Shown piece by piece: positions 14,201-26,300 of a stretch of 62,714 nt of DNA. The stretch spans positions 2,988,708-3,051,421 of the forward strand of contig NW_019091418.1 of the NCBI RefSeq assembly GCF_001949145.1, given 5' to 3'. Position 1 is the stretch's first letter; each line of letters begins with the position of its first letter. The DNA is from Acanthaster planci (taxonomy: Eukaryota > Echinodermata > Asteroidea > Valvatida > Acanthasteridae). Under the pieces are notes generated by a model. It was given only the letters and a program-made list of their open reading frames with translations. It ran no database searches and had not been told where the DNA came from. The translations under genes were made by a program, and so were the position numbers.

Positions 14201-17200
14201 ATAGACCTTGTGTCTATATATCCACCTCACCTCAAGTGTACAGGTTGAATTCCTCTTTATGTCTGTATACATGTACGTGTACATGTATTCTTTACCTGAC
14301 ACAAAGGAATGCATGACTAGGAATGTTTAGAGCAAAGAATTTCTTTGTTTGCTTAGATGCATTCATGTCTTGGTCTTGGGTTGCACTCTTAGAATTCCTT
14401 GATATTTCCTGTCGAGCCATCATGCTATCTTACGTACATTTTTCTACAGCTTCCATGATTTCATGTTTTCGTGTTTGGGCCTTCATCAGCCTTGACCTTC
14501 AGAAACTTTGTTTAGAACAATTGTGGTTCTATTTTTGTGCTGTCCCCTCACTGAACATGTACAATGTGAATATTGTTTATCTTGTAGGTCTTGTGTTCAT
14601 GAATGTATTGCTGTTCAATATGAAAAGTGACCATAATACCTGCTTTGCAATATTCTCATCTTTTCAGGTTTTGGGTCCATGCTGCGCATGATTGGTGCAC
14701 AGATTGACAAAACAACCAATCACGATGCTTGCCGAGATCTGAGTGGGCGGAGAATGAGGGATGTCAACAATGAAAAGAAGTGAGTATTGGAATTTGTAGG
14801 CAGGGAAAATATGCACAGGTGGCACTCTGCCAAGTTGCCATTGGAAACATTTTGTACTACTGTGTATGGAAGTGTGTTTTTCTGTTTTTAGGTTTCTTTT
14901 AGCAGAAGAAAGAGTTCAGCCTGTCAGTTACATTACTTTATTTGACATTTTATCACAGACGGCAGCCTGTAGTTGCTATTACAAACCTTGTCATCCTTGA
15001 TAGCCTACAGTGCAACCAGTATTAGCTTTAATGCTGATTCATGTGTGGCACGAAAGCAAACACAAATATTTTATGTGAAATTTGTACGTCACATGGAATA
15101 TTTGTGCTGCAAATTTGCACATTTTGAACACATTTCAAATCAAGCAAAATTTGCTGCAAATCTTCAGAGACATATTTGCCTGAAGTACAAACCAGTCTTT
15201 AGAGTAAATCTATTCCAGACCGGCTCATGTCATGACTAATACTATGTTGATTGTAGACTGAGTGATTGGATTACCAAGAAGGCAGAGATGGAACGCGAGA
15301 GGCAAGAGAAACGACGGGAGAAACTAGAGAGACTTAGGCAGGAACCTAAACACATCTTTGTGGATCCCAGCTATGACAAGCAGAAACAGGAAGTGATTGA
15401 GAACCTGGATGAAGCTATCACACAAGGTAAAGAGGGAGTTAAGAAAATCTGGTGTTTAGTGAAGATACAGAAATAATCTGTACATGTAAACAATTGACTG
15501 AAGAGATCCTAAAAGAGTTGTGATGTTGTGGTACCATCATTACAAATCTAAAGAAGTGATGTTTACTTTTTTGTTTTTCAAGCAAATTAAAATTTAGAAT
15601 TAAAATCAGCCTATTAAAATTTGTGAATGCTTCTCAAATTTAGGCATTATGAGTTTCATAACGGAAGAAGAGATGGTATGATTTGTTTTACGTAAGAACA
15701 GCATCCCTTTGTTGGGGATATGGCTTTGGTGGATACGTGAATAAATTCAGGCATGCTTGATGTGTGCTGCATTACCCTCAGAATGCACAGTATTAGAAGT
15801 GCTTGAAATGAATAAGTCATATCTATTACATCAAGTTTTGAAGCTACCTGAAGGGTATTTATGAGAAATAAATTGATGGCTATGACAAAATCTGAGGAAT
15901 GACCAATGATATGAAAAGCATCTCATATTTGTGAAGTTAGACTATGATTTTTGTTTCATTTTGCCTGACAGGAATTCAAGCTGCTGCTACTCTCAGTGAA
16001 GGTGCCTCATCCTCAGGAGTAAAGACTGTCAAGAGGAAAGCCGAAGCTAGTGTTAGGAGCAAGAAGAGATCAAAGACACTGTGGTAAATGCTTAATCAGT
16101 TGCCATTTACTGTGTCATAGGGTTGTACTTGAGACTAGTACAAGTCTTTTCACAATAACTGTCACAAGTGTTAGGTTGAGCAGAGACAAAGGAATGTTTG
16201 TTGCAGTTTATTTGAATAATTTGTGACTTGACTTTGGCTGGTTTGTGATGGACTTGGAGGAATTTGAAAGGACTTGTGATTGACTCAATGACAACCCTAG
16301 TGCATCAGTATATGAAATGATTGTATCAGTACCCATTGGAAGCCAACAAGCAAGAAAAGGAATTTTGCCAAACTTTTTAATGAGACAAAAAATGGGGTAG
16401 AAGGAGGGACGGCGCTACACAAATGAGTACAGGTTTTATATTTTACAGTTTTGCAGAACACTTTAAAAGGCCAGTCTGCCTGGTTGTTAAAATACAAATG
16501 AAATGATATGAAATCTGTGTAACTCCAAGCTAACTACTCGCCCTATTCATAAATAATCATCAAAAATTAAAATAATAATTAACTTGCCATATGCATGACT
16601 TTCCTTCAAGGTTGTAGGCTACATAATAGAAAAACAAAATAGCCCAAACTATAAAACACGCAAAACAGTGACAGAAAATGTGCATAGTAAATTCAAAAAC
16701 AAAAGAAAACAAGTTACAGAAGTACAAGAGGTGTGGAAGGAGTTGATTGATGTTAAAGACCTTGTCTGTTCTACAACATACAATCTGAGAAGACTCCAAA
16801 ACTCACAGATGAGATTGTACTTTGTGTGATTTGTATGCATTAGGATGGGTCTGGAGGAACGTAGTGACAGTGACAGTGACAGTAGTGATGGTGAAGACAT
16901 GATAAAAATAACCAGTGTCATCTCAGAATCCAACACAAGCAGTGAGTCACCAAGTACTAGTGACAACAGTCCTAGTGTCTCAAGAAACAGTCCTTCCAGT
17001 AATGTTACCGATCCAGGGCAAGATTCAGAACCTGAAATCAAACCTATTGTGGCTAAGACAGGGGGAACTGAAGGTAACGAGGAGGATTTGAAGGCAATCA
17101 GAGAGGACAATGGAAAATGTGAAGATGCAAACTCATTGTTGAACATGTTACCTGCACCATCAAACAGCGAGAATAGGAACAGTGATGAAAGTATTAAAGA

Positions 17201-18640
17201 TGAGAAAGATGAGGTGAGTTGGATGAGATTGGATGAATTAGATGAAAATGTCTACTATGTATAAGGTCCCCACCCCCCCAAAAAAAATCAACTCAAAATG
17301 AATGTTTATTTTCTTTGAAAATAATTGCCAGACATTGCATTTTTGGTATCAAACTGAAGCTCAGAATGTAATATTTTCAAATCTGTAGGAATTCATTTAA
17401 ATCTGGTGATGCACAGTGGAGATTCTCTCAATTCCTTAAAATACTTTCTGTTTGGTTCAGTCCAGTGGGAGTTACCACAGCTATCAAATGCAGTATTTAC
17501 ACCATTTTACCCTCCTTTAGCCCGCCTATGCTAAAGTCACTCTTTGGGCCAATTAATCAGCTGCACAAAGATGCACACCTGCGTCACATTGTGCACTGCA
17601 CCAACTATCCCTCACAGGAATATCAGATTGCACTTTTGTGCTGTTCAACAACTGTGCCTCACTGTTTCATGTGTAGAATTGTGCAGTAAAACAACTGCAG
17701 TGAAGAGGACTTCACAAAAGACCCTGAGTCACTTTGTGCCGGCAACCAACCGTATGCACATTGAACGTGCGCATATATGTGTTCCACATAGAAAACAAAT
17801 GCACCAGAGTGACTGTTGGCATTCATGTATATCTGTGCTGTTAAAGCATAGGAGGGTTAACACATGAGATCATCAGAAAGCCTGCAGAAGGATACTGAAC
17901 TGGGCAGGATTCTGTTCAGTTAGGTTCTGTAAAACCTCTTATTTTCAATAAACAAACAGGATCCTCTAATAATTCAAAGTGGTTAGTCTTACAGCAGTCA
18001 ATAAGATCAGCTTTTTGTTACAACTTGACTGAGGTAATCTGACAAGTTCAAGCAAACTTGTTTTCTCTGAAGCAAACTCATTAAACTATGTTGGGTGATA
18101 ATTTAGGATCTACGTTCAGTGATTGCATACCTACGCTTGCAAGACAAGCTCTTTAAAGTTCCATTTGACAAAATAAAAAATGAGTTGTGTTATGTGATAG
18201 AAACTATCCCCGCAGCGCAATACAAGGAACACACTGATGTCTGAAAAGTATGTATTGTTTGCAGACTTTGTATTTTTAGTGAAGTTGCCATCACCAACAA
18301 CCCAGTAAAAAAGAGCTGCCTTGGAAATCTTTCCAATTTCATACGACATGTATTCTCTTTCTCATACTCCTCATCATTCAACGTTGCCTGATTTTCCTCT
18401 CTCCATTTTTGGCACTTTCAGGAGGAGCAACCGTTTGACTTGGACAAGTTCTCCTCAGCAGCAGAGCTAGAGTCTGTGGGTCTAGATACCCTGAAGTCTG
18501 CTCTGATGGTTCGAGGCATGAAGTGTGGTGGTACCCTACAGCAACGTGCAGAGAGACTCTTCTCAGTTAAGGGTATCAGTCTAGATCAGATTGATCCATC
18601 ATTGCTGGCCAAACCAAGCAAAGGCAAGAAGGGAAAGTGA
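8297..18640 (+). CDS. SDE2: SDE2, replication-stress / splicing regulator with N-terminal ubiquitin-like domain
   Basis: Seven coding exons join in phase: 8297-8401, 13540-13657, 14668-14779, 15257-15426, 15972-16083, 16844-17213 and 18422-18640, giving 401 residues (human protein 451). Residues 1-72 form a ubiquitin-like domain ending in the conserved processing motif GGKGG (71-75); cleavage after the second Gly is known for the family. Then follows the SDE2 core '[16 protein letters not shown]' with '[13 protein letters not shown]', a basic coiled helix rich in Glu, Arg and Lys, the family motif 'WMGLEE' (206-211), an acidic Ser-Asp stretch (~213-224), and a C-terminal SAP-like DNA-binding helix pair (~336-375) with a Lys-rich tail. 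In other species SDE2 acts in the nucleus in PCNA-dependent replication-stress control and pre-mRNA splicing. The start ATG opens the ubiquitin fold directly. All seven exons are intact. Confidence 0.93.
8428..8466 (-). repeat. Isolated inverted copy of the G-rich 'GGGGCGAAGTGG' repeat
   Basis: The plus strand reads CACTTCGCCCCATTTCCACTTCGCCCC here, directly after SDE2 exon 1. Its complement matches the array at 9175-9340, which lies in the opposite orientation about 750 bases downstream. The two could bound one element or form a foldback in the first intron of SDE2. Confidence 0.6.
9175..9340 (+). repeat. Degenerate G-rich minisatellite, first copy
   Basis: Short variants of GGGGATGGGGCGAAGTGG and GGTTAGGGGCGACGTGG repeat irregularly with units of roughly 12-18 bases. 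The strand is strongly G-rich, so G-quadruplex or slipped structures are possible. A second copy sits at 10475-10586, at the head of the duplicated segment. Confidence 0.7.
10450..10474. other. Assembly gap (25 N)
   Basis: A run of unknown bases exactly between the two copies of the intron 1 duplication. The position supports an assembly-join explanation for the duplication. Confidence 0.99.
17508..17860. mobile_element. TTAA-type MITE-like element, copy B (~350 bp)
   Basis: The left end reads TTTACCCTCCTTTAG and the right end GCATAGGAGGGTTAA, matching copy A at 2411-2561. The internal block TATGCTAAAGTCACTCTTTGG sits next to the left end, the reverse of its place in copy A. It is inside SDE2 intron 6. 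It looks like a non-autonomous DNA transposon of the same family, or a rearranged copy. Confidence 0.55.
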
Positions 18641-21600
18641 GACCAAGGAATACTGTCATGTCACCCTTTAGATCAGTTCTTACTTGTCATAAAAGTGAAT
18701 GCATGGGTAAATTAGTGAGATCTCAGCATGTATTAGTTCTAAAATTACAAATGCTTAACACATTTTAAGCCTGGTACCCTTGACATATTGGGGTGTTTGG
18801 AAACAGCCCATTGGAATTAGATTTAAAGCCTTTACGACTTCCAGTTAGTCTTTCTGTTGTATCTTATATGTTCTCTCATGTTTACGTTTGGCCTATCAGG
18901 GTTCCAACTTCCATATTGTAAGCAGCAATCGGAGTTTAGCCTAAAGCATATTCTTTGCAGGCACTTATGTACCTGTGAATGGGGCGCTGAATACTGTGTG
19001 TTTGTCACCAATTGCTCAGGAGTTTACCCAAAGTTTGTTAATATTCACCTTTGATTATGTAGAACCTTATCAGCTTTTTTGAGTGTCAGTTAACTTTGAG
19101 TAAACAGTAATTCAGGAAAAAGGTTTGTGATCAGTCACTTCATGCTGGATGTCATCTGAACACACAGGGACTATGTTGTAACGTGGAGGATGTTTTAACA
19201 TTACAACAAATAAGCCTTTTGTGAGTTAAATTTGAATAAAATCTGGTACACCGAAGTCTTTAAATTCATGTGAACATAAAAATTTGAATTCTCTATACTA
19301 GAGACACTGTTGCAATACCTTGTGATTCTGAACAAGCTCTTTGCTTAGTTACATAAGAGACACCTTGCACCAATACACTGTTCTCAAAGGAACCAGTCCG
19401 TTCCAGAGATGGTGGTCACTGTGCAAAAGCTTGCCCCAGATCACGAGGTATAGCAAAAGTGTCTTTAGTCTGGAGAATTCAAATTGTTATGTTTGCATGT
19501 GTGTAATCAGATAACTCAGTGTACAAGATTTTATTCAAATTTAACTCGCAAATGGCTTATTCTGAATTCAGTGCTGCACATAACGTCTGTCTTTGACTCC
19601 TTGCTTGAACCATTTCTATTGAGTCGTTATACACACAGGTCAAACTAGTCCACTGATGTTGAGTGTGTGTGGAACCCTCAAGCGGCCACATCCAGGCTTG
19701 GAACAAATACCGCTCCATAACATTGTCTTGAAGTATTAAAAAGGTGACAATTTAGTAACAAAAAATGTTGCACAAATCTTGAGCAACTGACCCCCGAGGA
19801 TCAGTATTTGTAAAGTCCAAACTTTTTAAAAGACTGTGGTTGCGGTATCTTGTCGTTTTAAGAGTTGGAATTTTGGGCTGAAATTAACTCCCGGGACGAG
19901 AGGGATGTGGAATAATAGGTAGATGGTTCATCGGGAGGGTTGCCTTTGAGAAAAAACAATTAAAGGGAGGGATGCATAAGCTCATATGGCAGACTGATTC
20001 TTTGACTACACAGGTGACTCTAATTATAAAGAATATTGCAGTACTGTCTTAACAAAATACTGTTATAAGGAGTAAATTTGGAGAATTCCACTGTCTTGAT
20101 TTCTTCTACAGTCAAACCTCATTAATAAGAGGTCCTCTGGACTTGGCAAATTACTTTGTTGTAAAAAGGAACGATGTATAATCGGGAATGAAAACAAAGG
20201 ATAGGGACCTAAAATTTTAACTATTTTAACTGTTATAAGCAGAACCTTGCATTAATAGTGCTTTTATTAACGAGATGCAACTGTACTTTCTTAGTTTCTC
20301 AACTATTGTAACAAAGTCCTAGTTATAACAAAGCAATTTGTGTGGTCCCTGAAACTTTGTTTTGACTGAACTGACTGTAAAATACTCTTTTGAGAATAGT
20401 GAACTGTTTTTATTCCTTTTACCTGTTAACTGGTTGGCTGTATTTGTTCTGACGAGTGTACAATATCTTTTATCCTAATCGTCAGTGCTGGAACATTTTG
20501 AATGGAAACAAAACAAATAAAAAATCACCACTTAAAATCATTGTTTCTGGTAAGTTTGTTTCCACGGAAACAGCAACTTTCCCTGTAAGCCCACTTACGA
20601 GACAAAACAAATGGAAAACTGTCTCTAGTTTCAAGATACGATGTAGTTCTATAAACTAGTCAAATGTGCTCTTATACGGGATGGTAAAGGTGATTGTCAA
20701 CACACTTCCTGAAGTTCCAAGGTATTTGTCTTTACGTAGTTTTGATGAGTAGGTTAATAATAATCCTGAACAACTGGTAGGTTTAGCTTTACTGGATATC
20801 CATTCAAGGTATGGACCATTGCAGATGGCAGGTACCAAACTGGCTTATCCACAGGAGCCTTTACTTTTAGGTACTATTTTTCTTCCACATGCTACCCTTG
20901 ATTTTCAATACATGCGAGTGCTCTGTGTGGTGAGGTTTGCTCTACACGTTGCATTACAGGCATATCTTGACAGTGGCAGCAAGGGCATATTCAGTTGGCC
21001 GTTTTAATTGATAAATTGTCCTTGGAGGGCTTTCGTTATTCACTCTGGATTTGCCATAGCTAAAAATCTAACAGAGTGAGGTGTGGTAACCTCATTGGCC
21101 ATTCTACCTGATGATCAAGTTCAACTAGCCAGATGGGAAAAGTTATTGAAGCTGAATGCAAACTATTCCTTTTTTCCGAGTAACAGTTTTCCTGTATTAT
21201 TAGACAGATATTTCAGACAAAGCAGGAAATACCTCTGAACAAATTGAATTGCGAATTGGGATCACTTTTCATTCAACCATGCTAATGTTCAATCATACAT
21301 ACATGTATGAGTAATTGACAAGTCATTTGTGCTATCTGCATCATCTTGAAATCTAGTTAAGCTAGACCTACTGGTACCAATTTTTTTAGGTTTACTGTTT
21401 ATCACTCTACTCATCAACACTACGTAAAAACAAATACCCTAGTGTTTCAGGGTGAACAATCACCTTAGACTTGGATTAACTTTTTTGAACCATTTTAATT
21501 GCTAAATGTTTGTTTAAATATTTTCTAAAGTGGAATACCTTTGTTTGGTGTTCTGCAACTGTGTGCCATTTAAAGGATTGTTTTAGGAGACAATGAAGAA

Positions 21601-23398
21601 ATGTTCCATTCTAGTGTCAGTCGTGTCCATAACACTCACACAAGTCTGTGATTTCAGCCATATATTGAACTTCCAAAACACACAGCCTGCTGTAACAAAT
21701 ATCATTGTCGTACAGATGTACCTCTGCCTTGAATTCGGTTTTTAATTGGCCCAGAAAAGTCACTTGATAGGGTGACGTAACAGCATGTCACACTCATCAT
21801 TAGACATTACATCTGCCAACATTTTACGATGTCACATGCATGTGATGCCACAGTGCATGCAGGAACCACCCTTATTTTTCCCTTAAGAAAAAAAAACAAA
21901 TTAGAAGTCAATAAAGAGATACAAGTATGGCAAAACAATTGTTGACTGCTGTGATGTAGGATATGATATTTTCAACACCGTTGGAGACACATAGCACCCT
22001 TGGCTGTGTCTTGGATGCTATGCATCCCCCGGTTTTTCAAAATGTCATATCACATATCCCAATAGTCATCAATTTTCTGACAGGGATTTGGAATGGTGAA
22101 AAAGATCAAGTTTTAGTGAGCAGTGTAAGCAGATATTGTGCAAGCAAACTCAGCAGAGTCAGTGTTTTTGTTTTTTTGACCTTGCTTTAGATTTGGATGA
22201 TAGATCTTGTTTTTTCCAAAAACGTTTTCTGCAAAACATTATCCCACTGCTAGGGGCAGTTTGTTGTGGGAAAAGCCGGCTTCCAAGTTGTTTGTCAGTA
22301 CCTTTAACGTGTTTGTTTAAATTGTTACATATTACTCTTAATTTCTGTTTTCAGGGATGGTTGGGAGTTCACGTTATATTTCTGAGACACACTAACTTAA
22401 GTACAGAAAGCTATACAAGGTATACACAACTGCGTAACTTTAATCATTTTGACATTAGTTTATTAGAAAACTGTATTTCAATATTTGTAATAAATAAATA
22501 CTGCAGTTGTCCTGTCAGCCTATATCATACCGCTGCTACTTTTTCATATTTTAACACCATTTTGTTAACAGAAAGGTTGCCGAGTGCAGCAATCTTACAA
22601 ATAATCATTTCATAACTTGAAACAGTTTCCAAAATTTAAACAATGCAGAAGGTCATTAATATTTCCATCCTCAAACAGGACTTATTGCAACAAAGAAGCA
22701 AATCTAAAAGACAAATTTAAACCTTTTTTTGTAGGTGAAACTTATTCAGATTACCATGAAGACAACCATCAAAACATGCCTTTTCACCAATTATCTCATT
22801 CCATTAACAGAGAAAATTCAAAACTTTTAGAGTAAACAAACAGTTGGAACAACAAAATAAGCTTTCCAAACAATATATTAGATATTTACAATTCAAACTC
22901 TGAATTCATATACAAAACACGCAAGTCATTACAATAAATATTCTAACAGTTTTAGGCAATACAAAACTGGTCATTGTGTTCAATACACTCCTTGTGCTCT
23001 ACATGTACACCAAATACATTCGTTTCTGCTTTCACTTCATGAAGTACAATAACTGTATCACCTAGCCTGTGTAGCCTCATGAAAATTTGGAATGTTTTCT
23101 AATAAATACTAGGAACCCTGTCATATCTGCCCTGAGTTGAATCGCAATCTCACCTTCAAATACAATACACACTGGTGAGAAGACAATTGACACTGATATT
23201 TGGGCGTCTGAATTCTTGGCTGTGTCTGCAAGCAACATCCATTTCCATCATCAGGGCAAATGCAGGAAACCACTAGCTATGGCTTTCATAAACTTATTTT
23301 ATTTCCAATCAAAGCTGAACAACACATCTTGGAAAGAAATCTCTTCTAGAATCAGTTCTGTTGAACAGTCTCCGATCTGCAAAACAACTTGGTAAGCT
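18641..23398. other. Convergent intergenic region between SDE2 and gene X
   Basis: Both flanking genes end here, so the region should contain two 3' UTRs. It is AT-rich with several long but composition-driven open frames, including one of 159 codons near 22136-22615 that looks like random hydrophobic and Cys-rich translation. I find no splice-linked exon and no recognisable domain. Confidence 0.5.
19235..19240 (+). promoter_or_regulatory. Candidate SDE2 polyadenylation signal AATAAA
   Basis: A canonical AATAAA on the plus strand about 600 bases after the SDE2 stop codon. It is the first full hexamer I noticed downstream. It fits a 3' UTR of ordinary length but is unproven without transcripts. 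Confidence 0.4.
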
Positions 23399-26300
23399 TC
23401 AGGAGAACAGTGCATCTGGAACTGTTTCGATTATATCTAAAAGAAAAAAGAGGAATACACTAGTTTACAGAAATCTGCTGTTGAATGAATCACGGTTGAA
23501 GAAATGCATCTACATGTATATGTACACCATGCCGCTGTTCATTACAGCTGTTTGCAATTTTTTGCACAAGCCTTTTGAACAGGTCCCAAGTGGATGACCA
23601 TAATTCATAAAGAATTTAAGTTTTACCAACAAATGATCAACATTATATCACTGTGGTACTGGTGTCTGTCATATTTTTAAGATTTCCAGTTGACTATTTA
23701 CTGTCATGTTAACTACCTACCTTGGGGCAATTTCTTCATCTTCTCATAGTCTATCAAACCGACAGTGTCAACATATTGCCTGAATCTGGCTGGTCTGAAT
23801 GGTGTTGGGCCAAGGCGGGAGAAAATGCATTCTGGTAGGCCCACCGCCTTGTCAACATACTCTAGCATCTTCTGCTTCTTAGGGAGGTCCTTCTGGGTTG
23901 CACGATCACAGGTCTGTGGTGAGCTCTACTGAAAGGAAAACATTCAGTGTCTTAGCATTAAGCTGGAAGATAGACAAACAGTGGCACAGATGAGTTAGCC
24001 TTTTCAGTAAAAAAACGAAAAGAATAAAAAAGCCAGTCACTGTTCAGCTCTGTGTTTGTGAAGGATGTTTCCAAGCCACTCCACACGTAGTGTGCTCTGT
24101 AAGATTGCAAGATGTGTCAGAAGATGACATATTGCTGACTCAAAGATACAGAAATGACCTGCTGCTCACTACATTCAGGCAATTAAAACAGCACTAGTTA
24201 CACATGCATAAACACGGCCTACACTTAAAACCAAATGATCACTACTGTACAACAGAATGATGCAATTCCAAAACTTGCTTGCTAAGGGAACATGAGATTA
24301 TGAAACATTCCTATTTAAGAAATCTCTGTGCTGTATCCTATTCAGCTGAAAGACTGATACAAGCTATCAGCGTTGTTTAAGACTATCAAAATGTTTCATT
24401 CACATTTATTTGGTCTTAGAGTTAGGTCCCAAAGACCGGTTGTCATTAGTGCTTGGTTTTTTAAAAATACTATTTACCTTTACAATATCGGGTATTTCCT
24501 TATGGAATTTCTTCTTAGTAGGTCTTCCTGGGAGGTCTCCATTAGGACTGCTTCTCTTCAACTGAGTTCTTGGAGTTGCATGAATGGGATGTTGCATCTC
24601 ACTGCCACTGATCTGACTGTTNNNNNNNNNNNNNNNNNNNNNNNNNNNNNNNNNNNNNNNNNNNNNNNNNNNNNNNNNNNNNNNNNNNNNNNNNNNNNNN
24701 NNNNNNNNNNNNNNNNNNNNNNNNNNNNNNNNNNNNNNNNNNNNNNNNNNNNNNNNNNNNNNNNNNNNNNNNNNNNNNNNNNNNNNNNNNNNNNNNNNNN
24801 NNNNNNNNNNNNNNNNNNNNNNNNNNNNNNNNNNNNNNNNNNNNNNNNNNNNNNNNNNNNNNNNNNNNNNNNNNNNNNNNNNNNNNNNNNNNNNNNNNNN
24901 NNNNNNNNNNNNNNNNNNNNNNNNNNNNNNNNNNNNNNNNNNNNNNNNNNNNNNNNNNNNNNNNNNNNNNNNNNNNNNNNNNNNNNNNNNNNNNNNNNNN
25001 NNNNNNNNNNNNNNNNNNNNNNNNNNNNNNNNNNNNNNNNNNNNNNNNNCCTGAGAGCTGTGTCTCCTTAGAACTAGCCAGACCATGGGTGCCATCATCC
25101 GGGTGCTTGGTAACTACCTGATGAACCTCCTCTAATAGGTGGCAATACCTGTCAATATCAGCTCCGATTGAATGTTCAGCTGCTAGAAATTCATTTTGGT
25201 TTTGGGTGGGAGCGGTTGGATGTACTTCCTGGAGGTGTCCCTGAACTTCAGTGGCATGAATCATGTTCTGAGTTGCCAGATTGTCTGTAGTCGCACAGAC
25301 TGGGGGCTCGGTGGCATTGTCGAGATACCGGGACTGTGGAGGATTGACTGTTTTCTCTTCTTGGGCAACCTGACCAGAGTGAAGTGGTTTCATGGTGATG
25401 CATGTTGCAGCCTGCATAGGTATTGGCTGGATGAAGAGAAAACACTTGTTATTTCAGAATATGGACAAAGTATTTTCAATCTAATTTGTGTCATTTGACA
25501 AAGTATATAAAAACTAAGTTCCAATATAACATTGATACATTTTAGGAAATGAACCATCAGAAAATTTCAAAATGGAAAAGACTTTCTCATGTAACCTTGT
25601 AACCCTCATCTAGGGAAAGGACTTATGCCTTCCTACAAAATGTAAAGTCTGTTCGATTATGAAACTGTATTATCTACCTCAAACTTATCTACCTCAAAAT
25701 CTATTAGTTCCTGAGTATTCTGTCCAGCTGGTGTAACGGTTGATTCCTCTGAGTTGTAGTTAGTCACAATGGCTGCAGTCTGAGATTCAGTGGGGTTGGA
25801 TGGTTGAATGATCAGGTCATCATCACTACAGGATGGAAGGTCTACAGATGACACATCAAACTGACAGGAAAGAATATACATGTACTGAGTAGTAATTATC
25901 GGTATTATCCACAGAGCTGTGGATAATTACTAGAGCACCAACTTGCTGTACAAAGGGAAACCTGCTGAGTGCATCCATGTTTTTGCACATTATGGACACA
26001 TTAAGATTATGTACAGCAACATTATGTGGCAAACTACTGCTTTTGATTTCAGCAGACAGATTATCAGTTTTTACACTCCAGAAAATGACATCAATAGCAC
26101 TTCATTTGAAGAAGTATTTCACCATCCCAGATTTATAGATATGACAATACTTCATTTTAACACCTATACAGCACAAAGACTAAATTCAGAAATAAGTTAT
26201 TTCTGCCCTTATAATCCATTTAATCCAGGAGGAGACAAGAAAGTAGTGACAAGCTGTCCTGCAGCCAAGGATACAGCAACCCTATTGGTTTAAGTTGGAA

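Noticed and set aside
14323-14691. 122-codon open frame in SDE2 intron 2
   Set aside because: It ends in the coding-strand intron just before SDE2 exon 3 and reads partly through the polypyrimidine tract and acceptor; no family resemblance.
16649-17146. 165-codon minus-strand open frame
   Set aside because: It is the antisense shadow of the Ser-rich SDE2 exon 6; the Ser/Leu-rich translation follows from that.
22136-22615. 159-codon open frame on the plus strand
   Set aside because: Cys/Phe/Leu-rich translation of AT-rich DNA, no domain, no splice partners; probably chance in the 3' intergenic region.
24373-25071. Long plus-strand frames across the 24.6-25.0 kb gap
   Set aside because: Most of their length is N; the real coding strand here is minus (gene X).
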